The notes under the pieces were generated by a model, which ran no database searches, was not told the DNA's origin, and saw nothing but the letters and a program-made list of their open reading frames with translations. This document shows, piece by piece, positions 33,953 to 43,441 of a stretch of DNA of 64,000 nt. The DNA is from Chloroflexi bacterium HGW-Chloroflexi-10 (GTDB lineage Bacteria > Chloroflexota > Anaerolineae > Anaerolineales > Anaerolineaceae): the NCBI GenBank assembly GCA_002840755.1, contig PHBZ01000006.1, positions 116,020-180,019 on the forward strand, given 5' to 3'. Made by a program: the position numbers and the translations under genes. Position 1 is the stretch's first letter. Every line of letters begins with the position of its first letter.

Positions 33953-36900
33953 ATGCGTCCACCAGCTATAGAAAGAATGGGGTATTACCCCACGGATGAT
34001 CCGGTTGTCGAGATCATTTGTACTTATGTAAAATCACCTAAACAAGACCAGACCGGCAAAAATGGGGATTCCAACAGGCCAAGACTACTGGATCCATGTG
34101 CAGGGGAAGGCAAAGCCGCCGCCGTTTTGGGTGAAGCACTCAATTGCGAAACCTGGGGTGTTGAACTCTCTCCGGATCGGGCTGAGAAAGCCAGGTCCGT
34201 TATGGATAAAGTCTATCAGGCACCCTGGCAAGCTTGCGTTCTCAGCGATGAAAGCGTCTCGTGGCTTTACCTCAACCCGCCTTATGACTTTGACCGCTTC
34301 GATAACCAGAAACGTCTGGAGTGGGAATTTCTCAAATCCACCACTTCCAAACTAATGCGCGGTGGTCTGCTGACCTATATCATCCCTCAGCGCATCCTGG
34401 GAATGGTTGAAGTCGCCCGCCTGTTGGCCGGGCACTATGAAGCCATTCGTGTTTACCGCTTTCCGGATGGGTTGTTTGAGAAATTCAAACAGGTGGTTGT
34501 CCTGGCTGTCAAAAGACAGACGCCGCATTCACCCCTTGAAAGCGAAGTTCAGGTTTTACAGGATCTGGCAATAGCCAGTCTGGAACCGCTGCTGCCGGCA
34601 GATAAACCTTGTTACCCCCTGTTGCCCGCGCCTGTTCGTGGAGCGAACGGCAAACCGGTCGTCTTCAAGCGCACTGATTGGGAACCGGAGGAAATGGTGG
34701 AAGCGACGCTCAAGATCGGAGTTCAGCAAACCGCTGAATGGCTCGACCTGATCCGTCCCACCCGCAGCCTTACCAAGCTCTCCCAACCGGTGATGCCCTT
34801 AAAGAAAGGACATGTCGCCATGCTCATGGCTTCTGGCATGATGGGCACCGTTCGTCTGACAGACGAAGCGGGGAACCCCATGCTCATTAAAGGAAGGGTG
34901 GTCAAAGTAATCGAGAAAAGCGAACAGCAGGACGGCAAAGACGCCGACACGGTTATTGAAACCTACAAGGATAAATTCGTCACGACGGTAGCGGTGTTGA
35001 GACAGGACGGTATTAGGATTATCAAGGATGTGGCAGGTTTATCAGACTTCATGAAAACCTACGGCGAAAAGATCGCTGCGCATGTACTGGAAACCTATCA
35101 GCCGCTCTATAATCTGGATCCAACAGTCCGTGAAATAGCCATCCTGGATACGCTGGGTACAAAGCGCAAACCCTTGCCCGGTCAGGATAAAGCCGGATTG
35201 TTACCTGCCCAACGGCATGTTGCTGCGGCACTGGCGCGTTCCATTCGTAAGAACGGCGTTGCCAATTGCCAGGCGGAAATGGGAGCCGGCAAGACGACCA
35301 TCTCAACCGGCGTACTTGAACTACTGAACGCCTATCCGGCGATTGTCCTCTGTCCACCGCATTTGGTGCCCAAATGGATCCGTGAGATCGAGGAAGTCAT
35401 CCCCGGTGCCCATGCCCGCGAATTGCGTCGCATCGGGCGTAACAGCTGTGAGGCTTTCGATGTCAACGATGTACGCGAATTTCTCGACCAGTACCAGCAA
35501 GCCAGCGAGAGCGCCTTTCGCAACGGCAATCCGACCCCTAAATGGGTCGCGGTGGTGGCACATACCTCGGCTAAATTCGGTGCAGGCTGGCAGCCAGCGA
35601 TCACCTGGCGCAAAGCCAGAGATCCCTTGACCGATAAAATCGTGAATGCCTGTGCCTGTCCGAGTTGCGGAACAGTAATCATGACCGAACAGGATGGGTT
35701 TATGATTCCGGTGACCAATCCGGAAATGCTCTCCGAGAAACGGCGCTTTTGTCATACGGCGGTTCCCGGATGGGAGCTGGATGGCAACGGCAATACCCGC
35801 TTGGACGTCAATGGTGACCCGGTTTGGGGTGTGCGTTCCTGTAACACGCCCTTGTTTGCCTTTGTCGGCGCTCGTAGGCATAGCATTGCCGATTACGTCG
35901 CCAAACATGCCAGCAGGAAATTCAAGCTGCTCATAGCCGATGAGAGTCACCAGTTCAAGTCCAAGTCCTCCGATCGCGGTGTTGCCTTTCACCAGTTGGT
36001 GACCGCCACCCGTTGGACCCTGACATTGACAGGCACCTTCTTCGGCGGAAAAAGCACCTCCATCTTTTGGTTATTACACCGTCTCAACCACGGTGTCCGG
36101 CGTGACTTCGCCTTTCATGACGAAAAACGCTGGGCCAGACTGTATGGTGTGCTGGAATCCACTCGCAGAAAGAGGCGGGATGATGACGCCGATGAAGACG
36201 GTGTCTATACCGGTAACCGTCGCTACCGCAACCAGGCTAAAGAACAACCGGGCGTCAGCCCAGCCATCGTCAGTCGCCTGTTGGATACAACCATCTTTCT
36301 TAGCCTGAAAGATCTCAACCTGGCACTCCCATCTTACAAGGAAGAAGTGGTGGCGTTGGATATGCTCTCCGATCAGGAGCAGCAGTATCATCAAATGGAC
36401 AGCGGCCTGAAAAGCCTAGCGATTCAATCCAACCGGTATCTTTCCACCTGGTTACAGTGGAGCCTGGCAAGACCCAATTCAGCCTTTCGGGACGAGGTTG
36501 TCACTATCGATGAAGTCCGTGATGTGAAGGGTAAGTTGGTGAGGAAAGTTCCACTTATGGAACTGCCGGCAATTAACCCAAATGGACATCAATGGCTGCC
36601 GAAAGAAAACTGGCTGGCTGACTTCTGTAAGCTGGAGAAGCAGCAGGGACGTAAAGTGTTAATCTATGTGCGCCAGACTGGCACGCGCGATATCCAGGAT
36701 CGGGTCATGCAGCCCTTGCAAGCTAATGGACTGCGGGTTTCTATCCTGGGTGGTAATGTTGACCCGCGTAAACGCGAAGATTGGATTACCAAACGGGCAA
36801 ACACCATCGATGCGCTCATCTGTAACCCCAAACTGGTTGAAACCGGATTGGATTTGGTACAGTTCTCGACCGTGGTGTTTTTTGAAATTGAGTACAGTCT

Positions 36901-37339
36901 CTACACGTTATGGCAATCTGTCCGGCGTGTTTGGCGGTTGGGACAAACCCAACCCGTCAAGGCTATTTTTTCGGTCTACAACACCACCATGGAAGCCAAA
37001 GCGTTGGGACTCATGGGACGAAAGATGAAAGCCGCCCAATTGGTCTACGGAGACGAGGTTGGTGGTGCGATTGTGCCCGAGGATGACGGCGATTTTCTCA
37101 CCCAACTGGCGCGCGATGTACTGGACGGCGCCAGGTTATCTGATTTACAAACCATGTTTGCCGACGATTTGCAAGTCAGTCACAATCCGCTGGGCAGCCT
37201 GACGACACCGAGTGCTGTGATTGTTCCAGGACCGAAGGTGATGACCTGGGATGACTGGGTGACTCAAAAGACAGTGGTTGTTAGAAGAACAAAGAGAAAG
37301 GAAATTATACCAGAAGGACAATTAGGATTGGGTCTTTGA
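33953..37339 (+). CDS. N6-adenine methyltransferase-like domain fused to SNF2-type helicase
   Basis: 1,128 residues. The N-terminal domain has a SAM-binding motif RLLDPCAGEGKAA (44-56) and the catalytic NPPY (108-111), as in DUF6094-type proteins. From about residue 440 a superfamily 2 helicase follows: CQAEMGAGKTT (Walker A, ~440), LLIADESHQF (~660, DESH box), LTLTGTFFGG, and the last motif VRRVWRLGQTQP (~990). A Cys pair region between them (CACPSCGTVIM) may bind zinc. Such fusions sit on plasmids and integrative elements with SSB, RadC and DnaN. The likely role is remodelling and methylating the element's DNA, perhaps as self-protection; this is inference. Last gene of the module, ending at a perfect terminator. 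Confidence 0.85.
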   Translation: MRPPAIERMGYYPTDDPVVEIICTYVKSPKQDQTGKNGDSNRPRLLDPCAGEGKAAAVLGEALNCETWGVELSPDRAEKARSVMDKVYQAPWQACVLSDESVSWLYLNPPYDFDRFDNQKRLEWEFLKSTTSKLMRGGLLTYIIPQRILGMVEVARLLAGHYEAIRVYRFPDGLFEKFKQVVVLAVKRQTPHSPLESEVQVLQDLAIASLEPLLPADKPCYPLLPAPVRGANGKPVVFKRTDWEPEEMVEATLKIGVQQTAEWLDLIRPTRSLTKLSQPVMPLKKGHVAMLMASGMMGTVRLTDEAGNPMLIKGRVVKVIEKSEQQDGKDADTVIETYKDKFVTTVAVLRQDGIRIIKDVAGLSDFMKTYGEKIAAHVLETYQPLYNLDPTVREIAILDTLGTKRKPLPGQDKAGLLPAQRHVAAALARSIRKNGVANCQAEMGAGKTTISTGVLELLNAYPAIVLCPPHLVPKWIREIEEVIPGAHARELRRIGRNSCEAFDVNDVREFLDQYQQASESAFRNGNPTPKWVAVVAHTSAKFGAGWQPAITWRKARDPLTDKIVNACACPSCGTVIMTEQDGFMIPVTNPEMLSEKRRFCHTAVPGWELDGNGNTRLDVNGDPVWGVRSCNTPLFAFVGARRHSIADYVAKHASRKFKLLIADESHQFKSKSSDRGVAFHQLVTATRWTLTLTGTFFGGKSTSIFWLLHRLNHGVRRDFAFHDEKRWARLYGVLESTRRKRRDDDADEDGVYTGNRRYRNQAKEQPGVSPAIVSRLLDTTIFLSLKDLNLALPSYKEEVVALDMLSDQEQQYHQMDSGLKSLAIQSNRYLSTWLQWSLARPNSAFRDEVVTIDEVRDVKGKLVRKVPLMELPAINPNGHQWLPKENWLADFCKLEKQQGRKVLIYVRQTGTRDIQDRVMQPLQANGLRVSILGGNVDPRKREDWITKRANTIDALICNPKLVETGLDLVQFSTVVFFEIEYSLYTLWQSVRRVWRLGQTQPVKAIFSVYNTTMEAKALGLMGRKMKAAQLVYGDEVGGAIVPEDDGDFLTQLARDVLDGARLSDLQTMFADDLQVSHNPLGSLTTPSAVIVPGPKVMTWDDWVTQKTVVVRRTKRKEIIPEGQLGLGL

Positions 37340-37380
37340 TTAAATAAGGGCTGTTCAGAAATGGGCAACCCTTATTTAAT
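37339..37380. terminator. Perfect bidirectional terminator
   Basis: ATTAAATAAGGG (37339-37350) pairs perfectly over 12 bases with CCCTTATTTAAT (37369-37380). It fills the whole gap between the stop codons of two converging genes; AT-rich arms supply a T-rich 3' end in both directions. Confidence 0.8.
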
Positions 37381-39252
37381 TTATAACAAGAAACCTTTTC
37401 GTCCTGAATTGGGATTACCTGAAAATTGAATGAAATTTATTGTGCCCCATAATTCTCTAGGTGGTTCTTTATTATCCAGTATTATTATTTGCTCATTTTT
37501 ATCACACTTGGAGAGTGTTTCAAAAAAAGCGGTTTGAATTTTACCGGATATTTCATCCTCATCTTCTCGCTTTTGATCTTCTCTGAAGGTAGTAAGCGGG
37601 GAATCGATCACTATAGTCATTGGATGTGATAACGATTTTTTATTACAAAACTCCATCAAGGAATAAGTGAAGGAGGTAAATAATAAAGCTCTAACTCCTT
37701 TACCGTGACTACTCCTAACTTTTCCATTTATTATCAAATCCCAATCGTCTGAGAATTCTACAATACCTTCTTCTACATACTTCCAAGAACGCAATGTGTT
37801 AGCAATAATATTGCATAATTCGCGACGTGCTTCCATATCATATTGAGGTTTGTTTTGTTTCCTCTTCCCCTTGATTGATTTTTCGGCGGTTGAATCTTTA
37901 ATACTGGTAGATGATCTTAAAAACCATAATTCTTGTAATCTCTTTTTATCCGACTCGAACCCATACAATTTTTGCCTTTCATCGATGTTTTCCTGTATCT
38001 TATCCTTAATAGATATTACTTGTGGAGAGAGTACATTTTGAATAATTTCATCTTCATTTTTCACAAGGATTATTTGTTCATCTAATTCTGGGGTTAATGT
38101 TGTTTGCTCATTTGTAAGAGAGTTTACTGTCTTTTCCAAATCCGATATTAGAATCTTGATTTTTCTGGCTTCTTCCTCGCATGCAGTTTGAATATCAATA
38201 AGCTCTTCAGCTTTTTCATCGCATAATAAATTTTTAACATGTTCTGAGAGAGGGGTGTTACATAATGGACAGTTAACATATTCCAATTGATTAAAAAAAT
38301 GATCTCCCTCACTGATAAAATCGAGCCTATTGAGATCGGAGATGTATTGCTCTTTTAAAAGGTCAAAACGTTTTAGGAGACCTTCAATTGCCGAAAGTCG
38401 ATTTTCTATCTTTTGTTGTTTATTCCAAGCATCTTTTCTTGCAATCTGGTGATGATAGATTTCCAAACTTACAGAGTTGAGGCTTTCTGTGTAAGTATTA
38501 ATTTGCAAATCGAGTTCGTTGATCTTTGCAAAAACAATGATTTCGTCGTAGGGGAATTCACTAATCCTTTTTTCCAAGTCGTGAATTAAATTATCAAATA
38601 CCTCTAATCTTGCACTATTCTGCGCAGATATTATTTGAGGTTTCTCATAAGTAATTAGATCAGATGCGTCTCTTCCGGTTAATATGAAATTGAAGACCGA
38701 TTTTTCTAATGTTCTTGTATAAATATTGTTTGCATAAATTGGAGAACCAACAGAAATAATCCGCGTTTCATCAATTATACAAAAAGAGTTAATCAATCTA
38801 TAAGATAATTCTACCTTATCATTTTCTTGATTTTTAACAACTTGTCCGCCAAGTATTCCACATAAAGATAATAAAAAAGAAGATATATTATCGGAATTAT
38901 TCTTATTATGAGATGATTCAATTATTTTTGGAATCGTTGTTGTGATGTTATCTATTGAAGATTCGTAAAGATTGAAATCTCCTCCTTTAAGACTTCGTTC
39001 CAGCGTATATTGCTTACCTGACTTATCCTCAATTTCGAGTAAAATAAAATCATATTGTTTACTCTCTTCAATACGTCGAGGAAGTTTGTCTGATCCATAC
39101 ATAAAATCGATACATTCTAAAATATAGCTTTTTCCTGTATCTGATGCTCCGGAAATTACGTTTAATCCATTTGTAAAACGTAATTCTGATAAAGAATGAT
39201 CTTTACCAGTTGCTCGAAGACATTTTAGTGTAAAACCTGCTTTCAATGCCAT
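37381..39252 (-). CDS. ABC-3C system ATPase (SMC/RecF-like, DUF3732 type)
   Basis: 623 residues from the ATG at 39252 behind GAAGGGAG; a TTG at 39270 is the alternative. Walker A is GASDTGKS (35-42). Two long coiled-coil arms flank a hook with CPLC (VNCPLCNTPLSEH), and the C-terminal half carries the Walker B region TIVIDSPLTTFRED. This is the ATPase of ABC-three-component conflict systems, which is thought to sense or handle nucleic acid and license a partner effector. It follows the middle-component gene within 14 bases. Its C-terminus ends at the convergent terminator. Confidence 0.82.
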   Translation of the reverse strand: MALKAGFTLKCLRATGKDHSLSELRFTNGLNVISGASDTGKSYILECIDFMYGSDKLPRRIEESKQYDFILLEIEDKSGKQYTLERSLKGGDFNLYESSIDNITTTIPKIIESSHNKNNSDNISSFLLSLCGILGGQVVKNQENDKVELSYRLINSFCIIDETRIISVGSPIYANNIYTRTLEKSVFNFILTGRDASDLITYEKPQIISAQNSARLEVFDNLIHDLEKRISEFPYDEIIVFAKINELDLQINTYTESLNSVSLEIYHHQIARKDAWNKQQKIENRLSAIEGLLKRFDLLKEQYISDLNRLDFISEGDHFFNQLEYVNCPLCNTPLSEHVKNLLCDEKAEELIDIQTACEEEARKIKILISDLEKTVNSLTNEQTTLTPELDEQIILVKNEDEIIQNVLSPQVISIKDKIQENIDERQKLYGFESDKKRLQELWFLRSSTSIKDSTAEKSIKGKRKQNKPQYDMEARRELCNIIANTLRSWKYVEEGIVEFSDDWDLIINGKVRSSHGKGVRALLFTSFTYSLMEFCNKKSLSHPMTIVIDSPLTTFREDQKREDEDEISGKIQTAFFETLSKCDKNEQIIILDNKEPPRELWGTINFIQFSGNPNSGRKGFLL

Positions 39253-39266
39253 AACTCCCTTCTTTT

Positions 39267-39749
39267 TCAACCCAGGATCTTGAACTCAGATCCCCAATCA
39301 TCGATATATTGCTTGATGTAGCTACCTAATTGTTCTTCATCAACCGAGGAAAATTTTTTTGTTACCCAATTTGCTATTACCCTCATAGATTGCGAGTAAT
39401 CACTGGATAAGTATCTCAAGAAATATTCTGTTAAGTCTGTGGCACAATAAAGAATTCCGGTGGAGTTGAAAGTCTTGCTTATCAGATCTTTTGAGAACAT
39501 TAGATCAAGTCCATCAGACAACTTTTTTCTACGCACTATCCATTCAGCACCTCTAAAAGGCGTTGCTGGATGAAGGCTTTGCGGCCCATTAGGAATGTCC
39601 CCTGAATGAACAAGTAAATAATCATAATAAACCAATCTTTGTAGGTTTAGCAATTGGGGGTATGCTTCCACCAATAAATAAAGCATCCTTAACCCACTTT
39701 CTATTGGTGTGTTATATGGCCTTGGTTTATAAACTATTTCTGAATCCAT
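39267..39749 (-). CDS. ABC-3C middle component (MC2-like)
   Basis: 160 residues from the ATG at 39749, which overlaps the stop of the nuclease gene (TAATG). The pattern YNTPIESGLRMLYLL, LQRLVYYDYLLVHSGD, GPQSLHPATPFRGAEW and VRRKKLSDGLDLMF is that of the ABC-3C middle component 2. It is a small helical adaptor between the ATPase and the effector. Order effector, MC2, ATPase with overlaps is the usual one. Confidence 0.82.
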   Translation of the reverse strand: MDSEIVYKPRPYNTPIESGLRMLYLLVEAYPQLLNLQRLVYYDYLLVHSGDIPNGPQSLHPATPFRGAEWIVRRKKLSDGLDLMFSKDLISKTFNSTGILYCATDLTEYFLRYLSSDYSQSMRVIANWVTKKFSSVDEEQLGSYIKQYIDDWGSEFKILG

Positions 39750-40855
39750 TATGGTTGCACCCACTTCACTCTATCCTCATTAGCCAAATGGTGGCAAATT
39801 CCAATTCTATCCGCTGGCCTTATATAACTTTTCAAAATATTTGAATCGACTGCGATTTTTGTGGAATGGTTTGTCGTCTCTAGCATCCGATCATATCCAT
39901 TGGAGTATGTTCTAAACAAGCATATTCTTATCCCTTCAAAAATTTGTTCCAGAAGGTCCGTAAAGTATGTTTCATCTGGAAGGTTATCACGGGCAAACTC
40001 TTTTAATGATTCGGCTTGATAAAAACATTCTCGAGAATAATTAAATATATTAACAATGTCTTTGTGATCACAAAATTCATTAATCGCACCAATCGGTATC
40101 ATCAACCGATCACTTATGGCTTCAAATATTTGCTCAACATAGTGTGTTTCAAATGCAGCAATATTTGTTGGTGGCAAAATTGGATTGGGCCTAGGTTTTA
40201 AACCTGTACCAAAAATCATAGAATGATATTTCGTATGAGAATGTTGTTCTATTAATTCAATTTGCGGTAAAGCATGAATAATTGAGAAATCAAATCCAGA
40301 AACAAATTCTAATAAAGACCCCTCCAATACTATTTTAATTCCCTTGACAATTTTAGCTTCACAATAATTTGTCCAATTATCTATGAGTTTATCCTTAATC
40401 TTTTTGGGATCATCAATGAGATCTTGTAATGAGCTACCTACTCCGCTATTACATGCGATAAAATAATTTTCTGGTATCGTATATGCATTATTAAATGTGT
40501 AATAGCACAATTTTGCTAATTCGATCCAATATTCACTCGGTTGTATTGGCTGCTGATAGTGCTTGCATTGATAACAATCCCATCTACGATTCCGACTGTT
40601 TTTTGGATCAATCCAAGCAACGATATCCCGACCTTTATCCCCCGATCCTCCCCTCCACTGAACCTCGACATATTTTTCTTTTATGTAATAAAAAGCCCAT
40701 TCTAAAATAAAAATTTCAAATTGCTCTGGAGAAAAAGTCATTAACCTAACAATCGGTTGAATCTGCGCACCTGTAAGCAGTAATTTATTAATCCCAGGGA
40801 ATTCTTTTGGAGCTACAATTTCTTCAAGAGTTAGATTTGATAAAATGGTTTCCAT
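39749..40855 (-). CDS. ABC-3C effector: Mrr-like nuclease with ABC-3C C-terminal domain
   Basis: 368 residues from the ATG at 40855, about 10 bases after AGGGGG; an ATG at 40864 touches that site directly. The N-terminal Mrr-like restriction fold shows FEIFILEWAF, GSGDKGRDI (Asp80) and YQCKHY (Q-x-K at 99-101). The C-terminal ~200 residues (from about GLKPRPNPILPPTNI, with LMIPIGAINEFCDHKD) fit the ABC-3C CTD that tethers the effector to the other components. Presumed DNA-cutting arm of the system. 126 AT-rich bases lie upstream, enough for its own promoter. Confidence 0.82.
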   Translation of the reverse strand: METILSNLTLEEIVAPKEFPGINKLLLTGAQIQPIVRLMTFSPEQFEIFILEWAFYYIKEKYVEVQWRGGSGDKGRDIVAWIDPKNSRNRRWDCYQCKHYQQPIQPSEYWIELAKLCYYTFNNAYTIPENYFIACNSGVGSSLQDLIDDPKKIKDKLIDNWTNYCEAKIVKGIKIVLEGSLLEFVSGFDFSIIHALPQIELIEQHSHTKYHSMIFGTGLKPRPNPILPPTNIAAFETHYVEQIFEAISDRLMIPIGAINEFCDHKDIVNIFNYSRECFYQAESLKEFARDNLPDETYFTDLLEQIFEGIRICLFRTYSNGYDRMLETTNHSTKIAVDSNILKSYIRPADRIGICHHLANEDRVKWVQP

Positions 40856-40990
40856 TAAATTCATTCCCCCTGACTATTTATTATCCTGAAATACGCTAGG
40901 GATAATTAATAATATATCAACTTTGAAAAAATACATAATGAAATTAGTCATTTTCTCCGATAAATAGATTTACCGCTAAAAATATTATCT

Positions 40991-42235
40991 TTATTCTTGA
41001 TGCATTAATTCTTCGATTGTAGATCGCCGAAAAGTTCTATATTCTGGTTCCCGTAAGGCTCTTGGTAACACCCACCTATCCAATGCTGTTTTTGAGATCT
41101 CAATTGCAGTTGGTCGATGAAGATTAATGTCTGAAGTCTCTCCACAAAGAAATTCACGAAAGTTTGTAGCCATAGGCATAGCATAAACTTCTCTAATGAT
41201 GCCATGCCTAATCAAATCTTCATCAAGGCCGATTTCCTTAAGACCAACACGGATAACTCTCCATCTCCAGTTTGGCCCTTCACCGTATTTATGCCCTGAG
41301 GCGTAGGGATGCTTTGCTTCCACCAATAACTCTCGGAGTCTGTCAAATAGGCTGTTGGACAGATGAAAATGACCATACCCTCTAGTTGAACCTATCTTTA
41401 GTAATTCAACCAGAGGCTGCTTTTCATTATGTTCATCTACCGAAGTTAATTTGAGTCTGTTATATAGTGATGATCTGCCAAGCGCAGACGTAACTGTTAC
41501 GAGAGCCAAACGTGCTGTTTTATGTTGTTTACTAATGATTCCCTCGGATTGGCTATATTTATTCGTAAAATCTCGGCTTATTTCTTCAGATCCAATTAAC
41601 GAAGCGACTAATTTTCCACCTAATATTTGGGAATAAGGTGGAACCGCTCCAACAACATAAGCATCCATCATATGAACTAGTCTTTCTTTGCGGTCGTTTA
41701 CATTCCACCCAATCCATGAGTCCCGGGCATTTAGATTAAAAACGGGATCTCCTAATGCAAATATTCCAATTAGCTTACCGTTACTATGGTCTAAAACCAA
41801 GTAACGCATTCGTCTGCCATATCCTTTTGAAACTGGTACAGACCAAAGTAGTGCTGCCATACGAAACAAATAACCAGTTTCATCACCACTTATAACAGGA
41901 ATTAACTCGGGATTAATTAAATTAGGCTGGACCTCACTTCCATTTGCAAAATATGTGAGTAGATGCTCCCAATATGGTGCTAAAGCTTCTCTTTCATGTT
42001 GGAAAATCTCTAATTTTTGAAGTCGATGACTTGTACGAATAGCCTCTTTGGAAACTGTACTGGTTGATTCTTCCAAGTTTGCTGGTAAACCGAGTGATTG
42101 AAAATGTTTTAATATATCAATACGAAGAGATTGTACTTCGTCCTCTCTTTGACGATGGTCATCTTCCCTAGGGTTTAATTCCTGAGGTTGAAATAGTATT
42201 GGAGCTATCATTTTTACATCGTTATTATTTATCAA
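40991..42235 (-). CDS. druA: Druantia protein DruA (DUF4338)
   Basis: 414 residues from a TTG at 42235; an ATG at 42211 is the alternative and neither has a strong site. LLWSVPVSKGYGRRMRYLVLDHSNGKLIGIFALGDPVFNL and IGWNVNDRKERLVHMMDAYVVGAVPPY are characteristic of the DUF4338 family, as is KLVASLIGS. DruA is an essential part of type I Druantia, with unknown biochemistry. Here it is the last gene of the long minus-strand array, 31 bases after a RecB-like nuclease, and stands without DruB, DruC or DruD. Confidence 0.88.
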   Translation of the reverse strand: MINNNDVKMIAPILFQPQELNPREDDHRQREDEVQSLRIDILKHFQSLGLPANLEESTSTVSKEAIRTSHRLQKLEIFQHEREALAPYWEHLLTYFANGSEVQPNLINPELIPVISGDETGYLFRMAALLWSVPVSKGYGRRMRYLVLDHSNGKLIGIFALGDPVFNLNARDSWIGWNVNDRKERLVHMMDAYVVGAVPPYSQILGGKLVASLIGSEEISRDFTNKYSQSEGIISKQHKTARLALVTVTSALGRSSLYNRLKLTSVDEHNEKQPLVELLKIGSTRGYGHFHLSNSLFDRLRELLVEAKHPYASGHKYGEGPNWRWRVIRVGLKEIGLDEDLIRHGIIREVYAMPMATNFREFLCGETSDINLHRPTAIEISKTALDRWVLPRALREPEYRTFRRSTIEELMHQE

Positions 42236-42266
42236 TTATTATCCAATCTCCATATTTATATTTTTA

Positions 42267-43436
42267 TCAACCAATAATTATGAACAATTCAGAAATTTCC
42301 GTTATTTGGGCCTGGGGTTGGTGCCTTAGTCCTCGCAAATTTGAATCCAAAACACGAATTTTAGTCCCGATTTTGGCATTTTTGAGTTGAGGGAATCTTT
42401 CCTGAGGAATTTTAAGGGTGATAATACTATTTCGCCATGAAATAAGCAACCTCCAATTATAGTTAACTACCCCAATTTCTTTTATTTCGCCTTCAAAACC
42501 GAGCGTGGCTTTCTCTAATGCAGAGGTTAATGATGCGTCTTGAGATTGCCATTTCCAAAAGGGTTGACACCAAGGCCGAAAATCACAAATTTGACATGTA
42601 TCTCCTGGAATAGCTAATTCAGATCGTGTTGAAGCTTCCTCTACTTGAGTTATTAGCAAAACAGTATCTTTATAAATTTGTTGGCAAATCTCTTCAGATA
42701 TTGGTACCCGATGAACAGATCCAGTTAATGGGTACAAAACGTGCGCTTCGGTCGGCCATTCGTTGCGTGTTTTATTCCACATATAGGCATAAAGCTGCAA
42801 TTGACGTTCGTATCGTCCAGGCAAATCGTCACGTATTGCAGACTTATAATCGAACAACCATGTTTCATTTCTGCGATGTTCAACACGATCAATCCGACCT
42901 GATAATATACCATCGCCAGAATTCACTGGTACTTCAACTTCTACATTTGGAATAACTTCGGTCTGAAATGGTGAAATTACCGTTTGTTTATCCATTCTCC
43001 CTTGTAATGATTTTGAAGAATAGATAAATCCTTCCTGGTTAATACGCAATGCTTCCGCAATAATAGCTTCAATTGCACGATCCACTCGTGTCTGATCAAT
43101 CGGCAATCCACGTTCACGTGGATGCTTTGCTGATTCTGCAATTTGTTTCTGATATTCAATCAAAAAGTGTTGCCGTGCTTCTTCAGCAATCTGCTGTTTT
43201 TGATTTTTCGGTATAGGTTGTTCGTAAAAAGATTGAATAGTTCGATGAAATACAGTCCCGATGCGCGCGGCAAACCCCAATCTTCTTTCGTAGCCATCTG
43301 AAGCATCAAAACAACTTCGTAATGGACATGAGCGCATGATCTCTAATGCACTAGGGCCGAAAGGTGGTTTCGGATGACCTTTCGGCGGCCATGTTGATGG
43401 CAAATCCAACCGATAATCAAAAGTTTCGCTACCCAT
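42267..43436 (-). CDS. RecB/Cas4-like PD-(D/E)XK nuclease with iron-sulphur Cys
   Basis: 389 residues from the ATG at 43436, five bases after the stop of the helicase gene, with AGGA within that stop region; an upstream in-frame start would overlap the helicase. ARIGTVFHR gives the RecB-type His, SGRIDRVEHRR the Asp, and WLFDYKSA the D-x-K. Cys in SCPLRSCF near the N-terminus and TCQICDFRPWC near the C-terminus probably hold a [4Fe-4S] cluster, as in Cas4 and AddB. A DNA exonuclease partner of the large helicase is likely. This nuclease is not a standard Druantia or BREX component. Confidence 0.8.
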   Translation of the reverse strand: MGSETFDYRLDLPSTWPPKGHPKPPFGPSALEIMRSCPLRSCFDASDGYERRLGFAARIGTVFHRTIQSFYEQPIPKNQKQQIAEEARQHFLIEYQKQIAESAKHPRERGLPIDQTRVDRAIEAIIAEALRINQEGFIYSSKSLQGRMDKQTVISPFQTEVIPNVEVEVPVNSGDGILSGRIDRVEHRRNETWLFDYKSAIRDDLPGRYERQLQLYAYMWNKTRNEWPTEAHVLYPLTGSVHRVPISEEICQQIYKDTVLLITQVEEASTRSELAIPGDTCQICDFRPWCQPFWKWQSQDASLTSALEKATLGFEGEIKEIGVVNYNWRLLISWRNSIITLKIPQERFPQLKNAKIGTKIRVLDSNLRGLRHQPQAQITEISELFIIIG

Positions 43437-43441
43437 ACTCT

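Noticed and set aside
35321..35992. Minus-strand ORF of 223 codons
   Set aside because: It lies entirely opposite the helicase part of the methyltransferase-helicase gene, whose motifs are intact.
27205..37339. Prophage
   Set aside because: No terminase, portal, capsid, tail or lysis gene is seen; the content fits a plasmid or integrative element better.
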